Shown: positions 1-4,805 of the stretch, one piece after another
How the letters are laid out: every line of letters starts with the position of its first letter
Numbering within the stretch: position 1 is the first letter of the stretch
Source of the DNA: Truepera sp.
GTDB taxonomy: Bacteria; Deinococcota; Deinococci; Deinococcales; Trueperaceae
Reading direction: 5' to 3'
NCBI GenBank assembly: GCA_018333775.1
Contig: JAGXSO010000112.1
Span: 1 to 6,854, forward strand
DNA length: 6,854 nucleotides
Notes under the pieces: generated by a model
What the model was told of the DNA's origin: nothing
What the model saw: the letters and a program-made list of their open reading frames with translations, nothing else
The model's database searches: none
Made by a program: the position numbers and the translations under genes

Positions 1-2
1 CG

Positions 3-284
3 CGTTACTTTCTGACCAGCTTACCTATGGATGCCAAGCGTGCCTTACGGGCTGCACGTTATCACTGGGGCATCGAGAATGGGCTTCACTGGGTTTTGGA
101 TGTCGCCTTTGATGAAGATGCTTCACGTGCTCACCTTGAGAATGCCCAAGCAAGCTGGGTGGCATTGCGTCACCTGGCTGTCAGTCTCTTGAAGCGTGAC
201 AAGACGGTCAAGGCAGGGGTTGAAGCAAAGCGGCTAAGGGCAGGCTGGGACCGCAATTACCTCCTCAAACTCCTTGAATCCTGA
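3..284 (+). CDS. ISAs1-family transposase, C-terminal fragment (cut by window edge)
   Basis: This is the last ~93 residues of a DDE transposase that moves the insertion sequence by cut-and-join chemistry. The frame is open from base 3 (RYFLTSLP...) so the ATG at 27 is internal, not a start. Diagnostic features of the ISAs1 (H-repeat) family are the 'HWGIENGLHWVLDVAF' block, whose Glu is the third acidic catalytic residue, the following 'DEDASRAH' stretch, and the C-terminal 'KRLRAGWDRNYLLKLL' tail. The N-terminal two thirds, with the two catalytic Asp residues, lie off the left edge. It ends normally at TGA 282-284. Whether the whole gene is intact cannot be judged. Confidence 0.9.
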   Translation, partial: RYFLTSLPMDAKRALRAARYHWGIENGLHWVLDVAFDEDASRAHLENAQASWVALRHLAVSLLKRDKTVKAGVEAKRLRAGWDRNYLLKLLES

Positions 285-300
285 CTTTGCGGTAGCCCTG
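285..300 (+). repeat. Probable right terminal inverted repeat of the ISAs1-type element
   Basis: The 16 bases between the transposase stop and the point where terminase-like coding starts read CTTTGCGGTAGCCCTG. Read from the outside in, this starts CAGGGC, like ISAs1-family termini as I recall them. The matching left repeat is outside the window, so this is a prediction. Confidence 0.5.
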
Positions 301-894
301 CCGGTAGAGAGAGATGAACGCCGGCAATGGGCGTTTGAGGTGCGTCACCTCGAGCGTTTGCTGCGCGGCACGTCCTACCCCGACCAAGTTAAGCGCATCG
401 CCGAGCTGGTCGGGCTGCTAGAGGCCCAAGGCAGCACCACGCTCGTTGTCGATCAGACCGGCGTGGGCCGCCCGGTGGTCGATATGCTGCGCGACGCACG
501 GCTAAGCCCCATCGCCGTCACCATCACCGGCGGCGATACCCTGAGTCAGGAGGGACGTGAGTACCGCGTCCCCAAGCGCGACCTAGTAAGCGCCGTGCAA
601 GTGGCACTGCAAGCCGAGCAGCTCAAGATCGCTGCGTCCCTACCCTTGGCCAAGACGCTCGCCGATGAGCTGCTGGCCTTCAAGGTCTCTATTTCGCTCT
701 CCGGTCATGACGCCTACGGCAACGACGTCGGCCAGTGGCGAGAAGCGCCCCATGACGACCTGGTCTTGGCCGTGGCGTTAGCCTGCTGGTGGGGTAAAAA
801 AAACCCGCCCGTGACATATTCGTTTAGCCGCGTGCCGAGCCAGCGCGTGGACGCCGACTTTGCGACCCTCCGGCGCCGCCGTGGACGCTGGTAA
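301..894 (+). pseudogene. Phage terminase large subunit, C-terminal nuclease domain remnant, truncated by the insertion sequence
   Basis: The large terminase subunit packages phage DNA, with an N-terminal ATPase motor and a C-terminal RNase H-fold nuclease. Only the nuclease part remains, about 197 residues starting 'PVERDERRQWAFEVRHLERL', against roughly 400-600 for a full protein. Visible signatures are 'LVVDQTGVGRPVVDML' (a catalytic Asp after a hydrophobic strand), 'VPKRDLVSAVQVAL', and near the end 'HDDLVLAVALACW', which carries the last acidic metal ligand. The first catalytic Asp and the whole ATPase are missing. An ATG at 274 opens the same frame inside the transposase, but its first nine codons are IS sequence and probably an accident of fusion. 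The frame is otherwise open to TAA 892-894, which suggests recent loss. The basic tail (RRRRGRW) looks native. Confidence 0.78.
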
Positions 895-1150
895 GAAGCG
901 CGCTGAGCGGCTCGAGCTGCTCGTTATCCGGCGCTACTACCCACAGGCTCATGAACTGCTGAGGTGCTGCAAGGGGCTCTACCACGGGACAGCGCTCCCC
1001 GGCGGCATCCCCTTTAGCGCTGGGGTGGTGCTGCTCTCACTCACGCTCGAGCAAGCCGAGCTGCTCAAGGCCGGGTTGCCGGCTGAGGCGTTTGAGAAGC
1101 TCGAGCCTGAAGTGGTCGCTATTGCCCGCGAGGGCATCTTGGGTCTATAA
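881..1150 (+). CDS. Small phage-like protein of unknown function, 89 aa
   Basis: I do not recognise this protein. GTG at 881 is chosen as start, giving a 14-bp overlap with the terminase end, the tight packing typical of phage genes; a TTG at 860 is an alternative and no convincing ribosome binding site favours either. The N-terminus is basic (DAGKKRAERLELLVIRRYYPQ), the middle has 'CCKGLYHGTALPGGIPFSAG', and the last 35 residues look helical and acidic (LTLEQAELLKAGLPAEAFEKLEPE). There is no signal peptide or clear membrane segment. Its TAA stop lies inside a perfect TATAAT box. It may be an intact leftover of the phage module downstream of terminase; that role is inferred from position only. 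Confidence 0.5.
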   Translation: MDAGKKRAERLELLVIRRYYPQAHELLRCCKGLYHGTALPGGIPFSAGVVLLSLTLEQAELLKAGLPAEAFEKLEPEVVAIAREGILGL

Positions 1151-1151
1151 T
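1122..1151 (+). promoter_or_regulatory. Candidate sigma-70-type promoter for the hairpin-rich non-coding region
   Basis: TTGCCC at 1122-1127 (four of six matches to TTGACA) is followed after 18 bases by TATAAT at 1146-1151, a perfect -10 box. It overlaps the stop codon of the small gene upstream. Initiation would fall near 1158, just before the first hairpin. No coding start with good context follows, so a non-coding transcript is the simplest reading. Confidence 0.5.
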
Positions 1152-1169
1152 GCGGGCAATCTACCGGGC

Positions 1170-1315
1170 TGGGCCTGGACTCCCTGTAGCCCGGTACTGA
1201 ACGGCGCGGTTGCCAGGAGCCGTAGCTCAGTTCTTCAAACCCTTTGGGGTGGGCCTGGACCCCCAACAGGTGCTAACCTGTGACCCCATTGCTGGACGGT
1301 GCAGTGCCCAGGCGC
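1170..1315 (+). repeat. Diverged tandem module: two related halves with a shared hairpin-loop motif
   Basis: TGGGCCTGGAC occurs exactly at 1170-1180 and again at 1250-1260, 80 bases apart, both times largely in the loop of a GC-rich hairpin. Further downstream in each half there is a related stretch: CTGAACGGCGCGGTTGCCAG from 1197 and CTGGACGGTGCAGTGCCCAG from 1292. The second half carries an extra small hairpin (1266-1281). This looks like an old duplication of one structured unit. Confidence 0.5.
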
Positions 1316-1331
1316 TGCCACCTAGCTTTTT
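1298..1331 (+). terminator. Intrinsic terminator of the candidate RNA
   Basis: A 10-bp stem with one bulged base pairs 1298-1307 with 1312-1322 around a four-base loop (CCAG), followed by TAGCTTTTT at 1323-1331. The strong stem plus a T run on the plus strand fits a Rho-independent terminator for transcription starting at about 1158 or from the phage genes upstream. Confidence 0.55.
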
Positions 1332-1374
1332 GGCCAACTCAAGAACCATTTTCGAGGACTTCCAAGCCCCTAAA

Positions 1375-1491
1375 AAGTGCAGGTGAAGTGCAGGTACGGG
1401 AATAGGCATAGGCATATTTTGGCGCACTTCCAAGGGGTGCCGTAGCGCCGCCAAGTACGTCAGGCACGGCATGGGCAGACATCGGCAGACA
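1375..1491 (+). repeat. Cluster of short direct repeats beside the att scar
   Basis: AAGTGCAGGT lies at 1375-1384 and 1386-1395 (11-base period), with the inverted core GCACTT at 1424-1429. TAGGCA is repeated in 1403-1416, and GGCAGACA occurs at 1474-1481 and 1484-1491 (10-base period). Helical-turn spacing next to an attachment site is what arm-type integrase or excisionase binding sites look like, but such short repeats also arise by chance. No gene is supported in 1332-1514. Confidence 0.35.
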
Positions 1492-1514
1492 GTGGTGATA
1501 CGGTAGAAGTTCAA

Positions 1515-1559
1515 CTTACAAGCGGAGGGTCGCTGGTTCAAATCCAGCATCGCCCACCA
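1515..1559 (+). other. tRNA-Val(UAC) 3' fragment: attachment-site scar
   Basis: The sequence reads as the second half of a tRNA: anticodon loop CTTACAA (anticodon TAC, valine), 3' anticodon strand GCGGA, five-base variable loop GGGTC, T-arm GCTGG-TTCAAAT-CCAGC with a perfect stem, acceptor strand ATCGCCC, discriminator A and an encoded CCA ending at 1559. Upstream bases (TTCAA) do not pair with GCGGA and there is no D-arm or GGGCGAT 5' strand, so no functional tRNA is made from here. Tyrosine-integrase elements commonly recombine at the anticodon or T-loop of tRNA genes, restoring the tRNA at one end and leaving a 3' copy at the other. The identity beginning at the anticodon loop fits this well. 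Confidence 0.85.
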
Positions 1560-1635
1560 GTCAGGGACGCGAAAACTAGCCCCGGTCAGGTGCCGGAGGT
1601 AGCTTTGGCGGCGGCAGTGAACCGGACCCGGTAGG

Positions 1636-1848
1636 TCACAGTTTGATGCCGTACCGCTCGGCCAGCTCTTCAATGGCTAGGGTGTACTCCTCGCCCCGCT
1701 CGAGCCTGGACAGGCGCTCGAGGATGTCTGGGTGTTCGTTCAGCACCGCGTCTGTTTCGGGGTCGCCGGTATACGGCACACCGGCAGCGGTGAGCTTGTC
1801 GCTGCGCTCGATCAACTTGTGCCAGCCTGCCAGCTCCTGCTCGTCCAT
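1636..1848 (-). CDS. Small hypothetical protein, 70 aa, start uncertain
   Basis: I do not recognise this protein. It is acidic and charged, probably mostly helical (MDEQELAGWHKLIERSDKLT..., ILERLSRLERGEEYTLAIEELAERYGIKL), with no membrane segment or signal peptide; the C-terminal 'EELAERYGIKL' resembles the end of small DNA-binding or antitoxin-like proteins, but no fold can be assigned. Protein-like sequence continues in frame upstream of the ATG (IRQITQRLER) back to a TGA, with no start codon there and only a weak possible SD (TAGAG) before the ATG. The gene may therefore be shortened at its front. It lies just outside the att scar, facing it, with no partner gene next to it. Confidence 0.4.
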   Translation of the reverse strand: MDEQELAGWHKLIERSDKLTAAGVPYTGDPETDAVLNEHPDILERLSRLERGEEYTLAIEELAERYGIKL

Positions 1849-2190
1849 GCGCTCTAGGCGCTGGGTGATCTGGCGGATGGTGTCATGTCATGGCTAGTTC
1901 ATTCTAGGGCATTCTCCCTAGAGTGTGTGAGGGGCGGGAAGTTGTCCTGAGCATAATGAAGAATGAAGGATGCTAAAAGCGCAGATCGTTAAACCGCCAG
2001 TAAGCCGCTGAACCGCTAAGGGCTTCGTTTTTCTGAATAAGATCCCAGGCGGTCTGCCCAGCCGCAGTTCTGGCCCGATAGCACCGCGAAGGAAGGCTGC
2101 TAGCCCTCCCGGACGTTTTGGCACGCTTTAGGGGCTAGGGCGCGGGTGATAAGCAGCTTTTGTCAAGACTAGGCAAGCCCCCACTCGATC
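1849..2190. other. Gene-poor stretch between the small ORF and the carD promoter
   Basis: No credible gene is visible on either strand here. The clearest structure is a perfect inverted repeat TCTAGGG-CATTCT-CCCTAGA at 1903-1922, placed about 55 bases before the leftward small ORF, which could be an operator or a hairpin. A weak terminator-like element lies at 2002-2032 (AAGCC paired with GGCTT over a 14-base loop, then CGTTTTT). The remainder shows nothing I can name. Confidence 0.4.
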
Positions 2191-2199
2191 TGCTAAAAT
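2191..2199 (+). promoter_or_regulatory. Candidate extended -10 promoter for carD
   Basis: TGCTAAAAT contains a TGn extension followed by TAAAAT, an extended -10 element that can work with a poor -35. A TTGTCA at 2160-2165 is too far (28 bases) to be its partner. Initiation near 2206 would give carD a leader of roughly 200 nt that contains the tandem repeats. Confidence 0.4.
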
Positions 2200-2299
2200 G
2201 ATGGGCGTGAGTGTGCTCGGCCCATACCACCGTATCCGAGTACACACCAAGAGCCCTACCGCAACACGATGGTACTTTCGCTTAATGGCGCTCGACGGA

Positions 2300-2371
2300 A
2301 TGGTTGGGCGAAGCCTTATGGTTGGGCGAAGCCTTATGGTTGGGCGAAGCCTTATGGTTGGGCGAAGCCTT
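2300..2371 (+). repeat. Four perfect 18-bp tandem repeats in the carD leader
   Basis: The unit ATGGTTGGGCGAAGCCTT occurs four times head to tail with no mismatch, at 2300, 2318, 2336 and 2354. Each unit contains a small inverted element (GGC-GAA-GCC), so the RNA could fold into a row of mini-hairpins. The repeats are open in all three forward frames because 18 is a multiple of three, so an N-terminally extended CarD with GWAKPY repeats can be drawn, but the start evidence places them in the untranslated leader. Perfect identity implies recent expansion by slippage. Confidence 0.9.
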
Positions 2372-2401
2372 GCAAGCGTTGCGGTTCGGGCATGATCTCC
2401 G

Positions 2402-2408
2402 AAGGGAG
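2402..2408 (+). promoter_or_regulatory. Ribosome binding site that fixes the carD start
   Basis: AAGGGAG sits seven bases before TTG 2416 and four before GTG 2413. It lies downstream of the ATG at 2392, which has no such site. This favours the TTG (or GTG) start and excludes the repeat-encoded extension. Confidence 0.6.
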
Positions 2409-2415
2409 CCTGGTG

Positions 2416-2922
2416 TTGAAAGAACCTCAGAAGTCCTTCAAAAACGGCGATCAGGTGGTGCTGCCGCCTTATGGCGTAGGAATTGTATCGGGCACCACTA
2501 CCCGCACCGTTGCCGGCACAGCCAATCAGTACTACCAAGTCGATTTTCCCAACGGCACCTCGCGCGCCTATGTACCGGTGGCTGCGCCGCAGGTCGCAGG
2601 CTTGCGTCCAGCCCTAACACCAGAAGAGGTGCAGGGAGTGTTAGAACGCCTCAACAATGGGCGCATCAACCTGCCCAAACAGTGGGCCGCCCGGCATCGC
2701 CGCGTTACCGAGATCTTATCCAGCGGCGACCCCTACCAGATCGCCACGCTAGCGAGCGAGCTGCGACGCTGGGACCTAGAGCGCGGTCTTCCCGACCTCG
2801 ATCGCCAAGCCTATCGCCGTGCCCTGCGTCTTTTAGCAGGCGAGATCAGTGCCGTGCTCAGTGTTTCACCTAAAGAGGCTCGAGCCCTGATGGATGCTGG
2901 TGAGGACGACGAGCTTAACTGA
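2416..2922 (+). CDS. carD: CarD family transcription regulator, 168 aa
   Basis: CarD binds the RNA polymerase beta subunit and stabilises open promoter complexes, acting widely on housekeeping and rRNA promoters in Thermus and mycobacteria. The N-terminal RNAP-interaction domain (Tudor-like, about residues 8-65) shows 'NGDQVVLPPYGVGIV', 'YYQVDFPNGTSRAYVPV' and 'VAGLRPALTPEEV'. The helical C-terminal domain (about 70-168) has 'LPKQWAARHRRVTEIL' with Trp90, matching the Trp that wedges into the upstream edge of the -10 region, then 'ERGLPDLDRQAYRRAL'. Start TTG 2416 is chosen from the AAGGGAG site and because it gives 'MKEPQKSFKNGDQVV', the family's normal N-terminus and length; GTG 2413 adds one residue. 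It is monocistronic, with a long repeat-bearing leader and a terminator 20 bases after the stop. Confidence 0.93.
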   Translation: MKEPQKSFKNGDQVVLPPYGVGIVSGTTTRTVAGTANQYYQVDFPNGTSRAYVPVAAPQVAGLRPALTPEEVQGVLERLNNGRINLPKQWAARHRRVTEILSSGDPYQIATLASELRRWDLERGLPDLDRQAYRRALRLLAGEISAVLSVSPKEARALMDAGEDDELN

Positions 2923-2942
2923 ACTTTTAACCGCTGCCAAAC

Positions 2943-2975
2943 AGCGCCGCCTGCCTAGTGCGGCGCTAAGTTTTT
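2943..2975 (+). terminator. Intrinsic terminator between carD and the convergent kinase gene
   Basis: AGCGCCGC (2943-2950) pairs perfectly with GCGGCGCT (2960-2967) around a nine-base loop and is followed by AAGTTTTT to 2975. It ends carD transcription. The same stem may also stop the kinase operon coming from the right, though the minus strand has only a poor T run after it. Confidence 0.8.
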
Positions 2976-2977
2976 CG

Positions 2978-4801
2978 CTACTCCGGCATCGAGGCGTAGA
3001 TGCGCGTCCCCTCATCACGCGCTGAACGCAGCTCAAAGCGCCCGCCCCGCCCTTGCAAACGCTCCCTCATCTGCCGTAGGCCCAGCCCACCGGCGGTAGT
3101 GACGCGGTCACTCACTACAGCGGGGTCGAAGCCACGGCCGTTATCTTCAACACAGACAAAGCTCTGGCCGCTATCGGAACGACCCACCGTGACCCACACC
3201 TGACGGGCCTGAGCGTGTTTGGCTACGTTGTTCATGGCCTCCTGAAAGATGCGAAAGAGCACCGCCTCCGACTTTGGCGAGAGCTGCGGGGTGGCCTTGA
3301 CGTCAACGTGGACGCGGATATCGTTCTGCTGGCCATAATCGTGACAGTAGCGGCGGATCGTCTCGACAAAGCCGTAGCGCTCGAGGTCGATCGGGCGCAA
3401 GGCGAAGATGCTGCGGCGCACCTCCTTGATGGTTTCGCGAATGGCGGCCTTGGCCTGCGTCAGCTCTGTCCTGGCTTTGTCTTGGTCAGACTCCAACAGG
3501 CGGGTGATTAGATCTAGCTTGAGCGCGATAAACGCCAGCGACTGCGCAATGCCGTCGTGGATCTCACGGGCGATGCGGGCGCGCTCCTCGGCGATAGCTA
3601 GCTCCTCGGACTGGAGGTAGGCTCGAGCGTTGCGCACCGCCAACGAGACCTGGCCGGCCAGCAGGTTGAGAAACGGCAGGATCGACTCATCGAAGTGCGC
3701 GGGCCGCTGATGCGCCAAAACGATCACCCCCAGCAGCCCTTCCTCGGAGGTCAGCGGCAGGCTGATGGCACTCCCGGCAGCGGCCAGCAGCCCGCCGCCC
3801 ACCACGCGGTCTTCATCGCTGAGGCGACGCACCACACAGGGCTCCCGGCGCTCCGCGGCACGGCCAACAAAACCTTCACCTAAGCGCAGCAGCGCGGTTG
3901 GCGGCAGTCCCACCCCCTGCGCCACTGCTAGGTGCAACAGGCGGTTGTCGTCCACTAAATAGACACCGCCCAGGGTGGCATCAGCCCTGGCCATAGTCTG
4001 AGCCAATATCGTCTTGAGCATGCGCTCGAGATTTCCCTCGGCGCGGATGCTGCGATCTACCTCAAACAGCGTCAGCAGATCGCGGGTGCGGCTCTGCACC
4101 GCCTCGGCCGCCGCCGAGAACTCAGCCGCCAGGATGCTGTAGCTCTCACGCTGCTCTGAGCTAGGCGGCTCAAGAAAGTGGGCATGAATACTCCCCTCTA
4201 GTCGCCCTGCCCAGGTGAGCGGCAGCGAGAGCACGAAACCCTCCGGCGCCTCCTCAGGCATCATTCTCGCTTCGCTCGGATCTCCCGGCACCTCGCCCCG
4301 CAACAAGGCCCGGTCGCGCTCAGCGGCACTCTTCAGCAACGCCGGGTCAAGCCCTAGGGAACGGGTCATTCCCAGGCTGCTGCCGCCCAGAAAGATGGCG
4401 ACGCCGCGGGCCCCAGTCACCTCGGTAATGCCGCGCACCGCAGCGTTCAGTACGGCGTCAAGGTCGCTAGCCGAGGCAAACTGCTCGGTCACCTTCTGAA
4501 TGGATCCCAGCAGCGCATGGCTGGCCTGCAACTCGCGGAAGAGGCGGCTCAGCTCGTTCTGAGTAGCTTCCCGGCGCCGCACCTCCTCAGCGATCCAGTT
4601 AAGCGTCAGGTAGGTTGCCAGCGGTCCCAGCAGGCTATAGAACAGGAGCTGGAACCAAAACTGCCAGGCTGGCCCACCGAGCGGCACCAACACCAGTTGA
4701 TGCACCAGCACCACCCCCACGATCAGGAGCGGGAGCCACAGCCGCGCCCGCTTGATCTGCAAATAAAGGCTGCTCGGCCGTCCGGGCGCAGTAGCGGTCA
4801 T
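2978..4801 (-). CDS. Membrane-anchored sensor histidine kinase with two GAF domains (NarL/LiaS/DesK type), 607 aa
   Basis: This kinase senses a signal, phosphorylates itself on His and passes the phosphate to a response regulator, usually of the NarL/LuxR type. Two membrane helices lie at about 21-41 and 46-70, with almost no outside loop, followed by a charged coiled coil (71-100). GAF domains follow at about 100-235 and 245-392. The HisKA_3 dimerisation domain has 'ARIAREIHDGIAQSLAFIAL' with the phospho-acceptor His415. The ATPase domain (510-607) has N-box 'FQEAMNNVAKHA', G1 'DNGRGF' and G2 'GGLGLRQMRER'; all key residues are present. The signal is probably intracellular or in the membrane. 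ATG 4801 follows the upstream stop by four bases, with a weak AAGAGA site, so it is cotranscribed with the small membrane protein. No response regulator is in the window. Confidence 0.93.
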   Translation of the reverse strand: MTATAPGRPSSLYLQIKRARLWLPLLIVGVVLVHQLVLVPLGGPAWQFWFQLLFYSLLGPLATYLTLNWIAEEVRRREATQNELSRLFRELQASHALLGSIQKVTEQFASASDLDAVLNAAVRGITEVTGARGVAIFLGGSSLGMTRSLGLDPALLKSAAERDRALLRGEVPGDPSEARMMPEEAPEGFVLSLPLTWAGRLEGSIHAHFLEPPSSEQRESYSILAAEFSAAAEAVQSRTRDLLTLFEVDRSIRAEGNLERMLKTILAQTMARADATLGGVYLVDDNRLLHLAVAQGVGLPPTALLRLGEGFVGRAAERREPCVVRRLSDEDRVVGGGLLAAAGSAISLPLTSEEGLLGVIVLAHQRPAHFDESILPFLNLLAGQVSLAVRNARAYLQSEELAIAEERARIAREIHDGIAQSLAFIALKLDLITRLLESDQDKARTELTQAKAAIRETIKEVRRSIFALRPIDLERYGFVETIRRYCHDYGQQNDIRVHVDVKATPQLSPKSEAVLFRIFQEAMNNVAKHAQARQVWVTVGRSDSGQSFVCVEDNGRGFDPAVVSDRVTTAGGLGLRQMRERLQGRGGRFELRSARDEGTRIYASMPE

Positions 4802-4805
4802 AGCA

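Larger units (their letters stand above)
1..300 (+). mobile_element. ISAs1-family insertion sequence, right end
   Basis: This is the 3' end of an insertion sequence, continuing beyond the left window edge. It holds the C-terminal part of an ISAs1-type transposase and a short non-coding tail. The tail ends in GCCCTG at about 300, which would read CAGGGC at the opposite end, like the CAGGG-type termini I recall for this family. The boundary at 300 is also where residues resembling terminase begin. The left end and the target duplication are not visible, so the exact end is an estimate. Confidence 0.65.
1158..1331 (+). ncRNA. Candidate structured non-coding RNA, about 170 nt
   Basis: Between a consensus-like promoter and an intrinsic terminator lies sequence with no credible ORF but many hairpins: TACCGGGCT/AGCCCGGTA (1162-1170 with 1188-1196, perfect 9 bp), ACGGC/GCCGT (1201-1205 with 1219-1223), TTGGGG/CCCCAA (1244-1249 with 1261-1266), ACAGGT/ACCTGT (1266-1271 with 1276-1281, loop GCTA), then the terminator hairpin. 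Two of these cannot form fully together, as they share base 1266. It matches none of the RNAs I can recognise by motif (no SRP GGAAGGAAGCAGC-type loop, no RNase P or tmRNA signature). Being inside a decayed element, it could be a phage-encoded regulatory RNA. Transcription is inferred, not shown. Confidence 0.4.
1..1559 (+). mobile_element. Right end of a decayed integrated element (prophage-like), ending in a tRNA-Val att scar
   Basis: The stretch from the window edge to 1559 combines an insertion sequence end, a truncated phage terminase, a small unknown gene, an RNA-like transcription unit and a terminal 3' tRNA fragment. A tRNA 3' end without its 5' half is the usual mark left at the distal end of an element that integrated into a tRNA gene; because the fragment reads on the plus strand, the element must lie to its left. 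That the terminase belongs to this same element is inference. The left end, the integrase and the intact tRNA are outside the window, so the element's size and type (phage, satellite or island) cannot be told. Confidence 0.6.

Noticed and set aside
1217..1240. GCCGTAGCTCAG resembling a tRNA 5' end with D-arm, possibly the missing half of tRNA-Val
   Set aside because: The D-stem cannot close with the following bases, and the acceptor strand does not match ATCGCCC, so it is not the 5' half.
979..1266. Leftward 95-codon frame
   Set aside because: It is a shadow of the 89-aa gene on the other strand and is rich in Ser/Pro of low-complexity type.
1227..1673. Leftward 148-codon frame containing MLDLNQRPSACK
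   Set aside because: This phrase is the well-known false translation of the antisense of a tRNA 3' end; it covers the tRNA-Val fragment and the RNA candidate, so it is not a gene.
2002..2032. Terminator-like AAGCC...GGCTT followed by CGTTTTT
   Set aside because: The stem is only five bases with a 14-base loop and there is no gene upstream on that strand to terminate; kept only as a remark in the intergenic entry.
1918..2124. Leftward 68-codon frame
   Set aside because: The translation has no protein-like pattern or start signal, and it spans terminator-like and AT-richer intergenic DNA.
2300..2371. CRISPR array or iteron origin
   Set aside because: Copies abut with no spacers, so it is not CRISPR; there is no replication gene or AT-rich unwinding region, so an iteron origin is unsupported.
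2128..2538. Leftward 136-codon frame with repeated LRPTIR
   Set aside because: It is the antisense reading of the 18-bp repeats and the carD start; the repeats are open in several frames by arithmetic.
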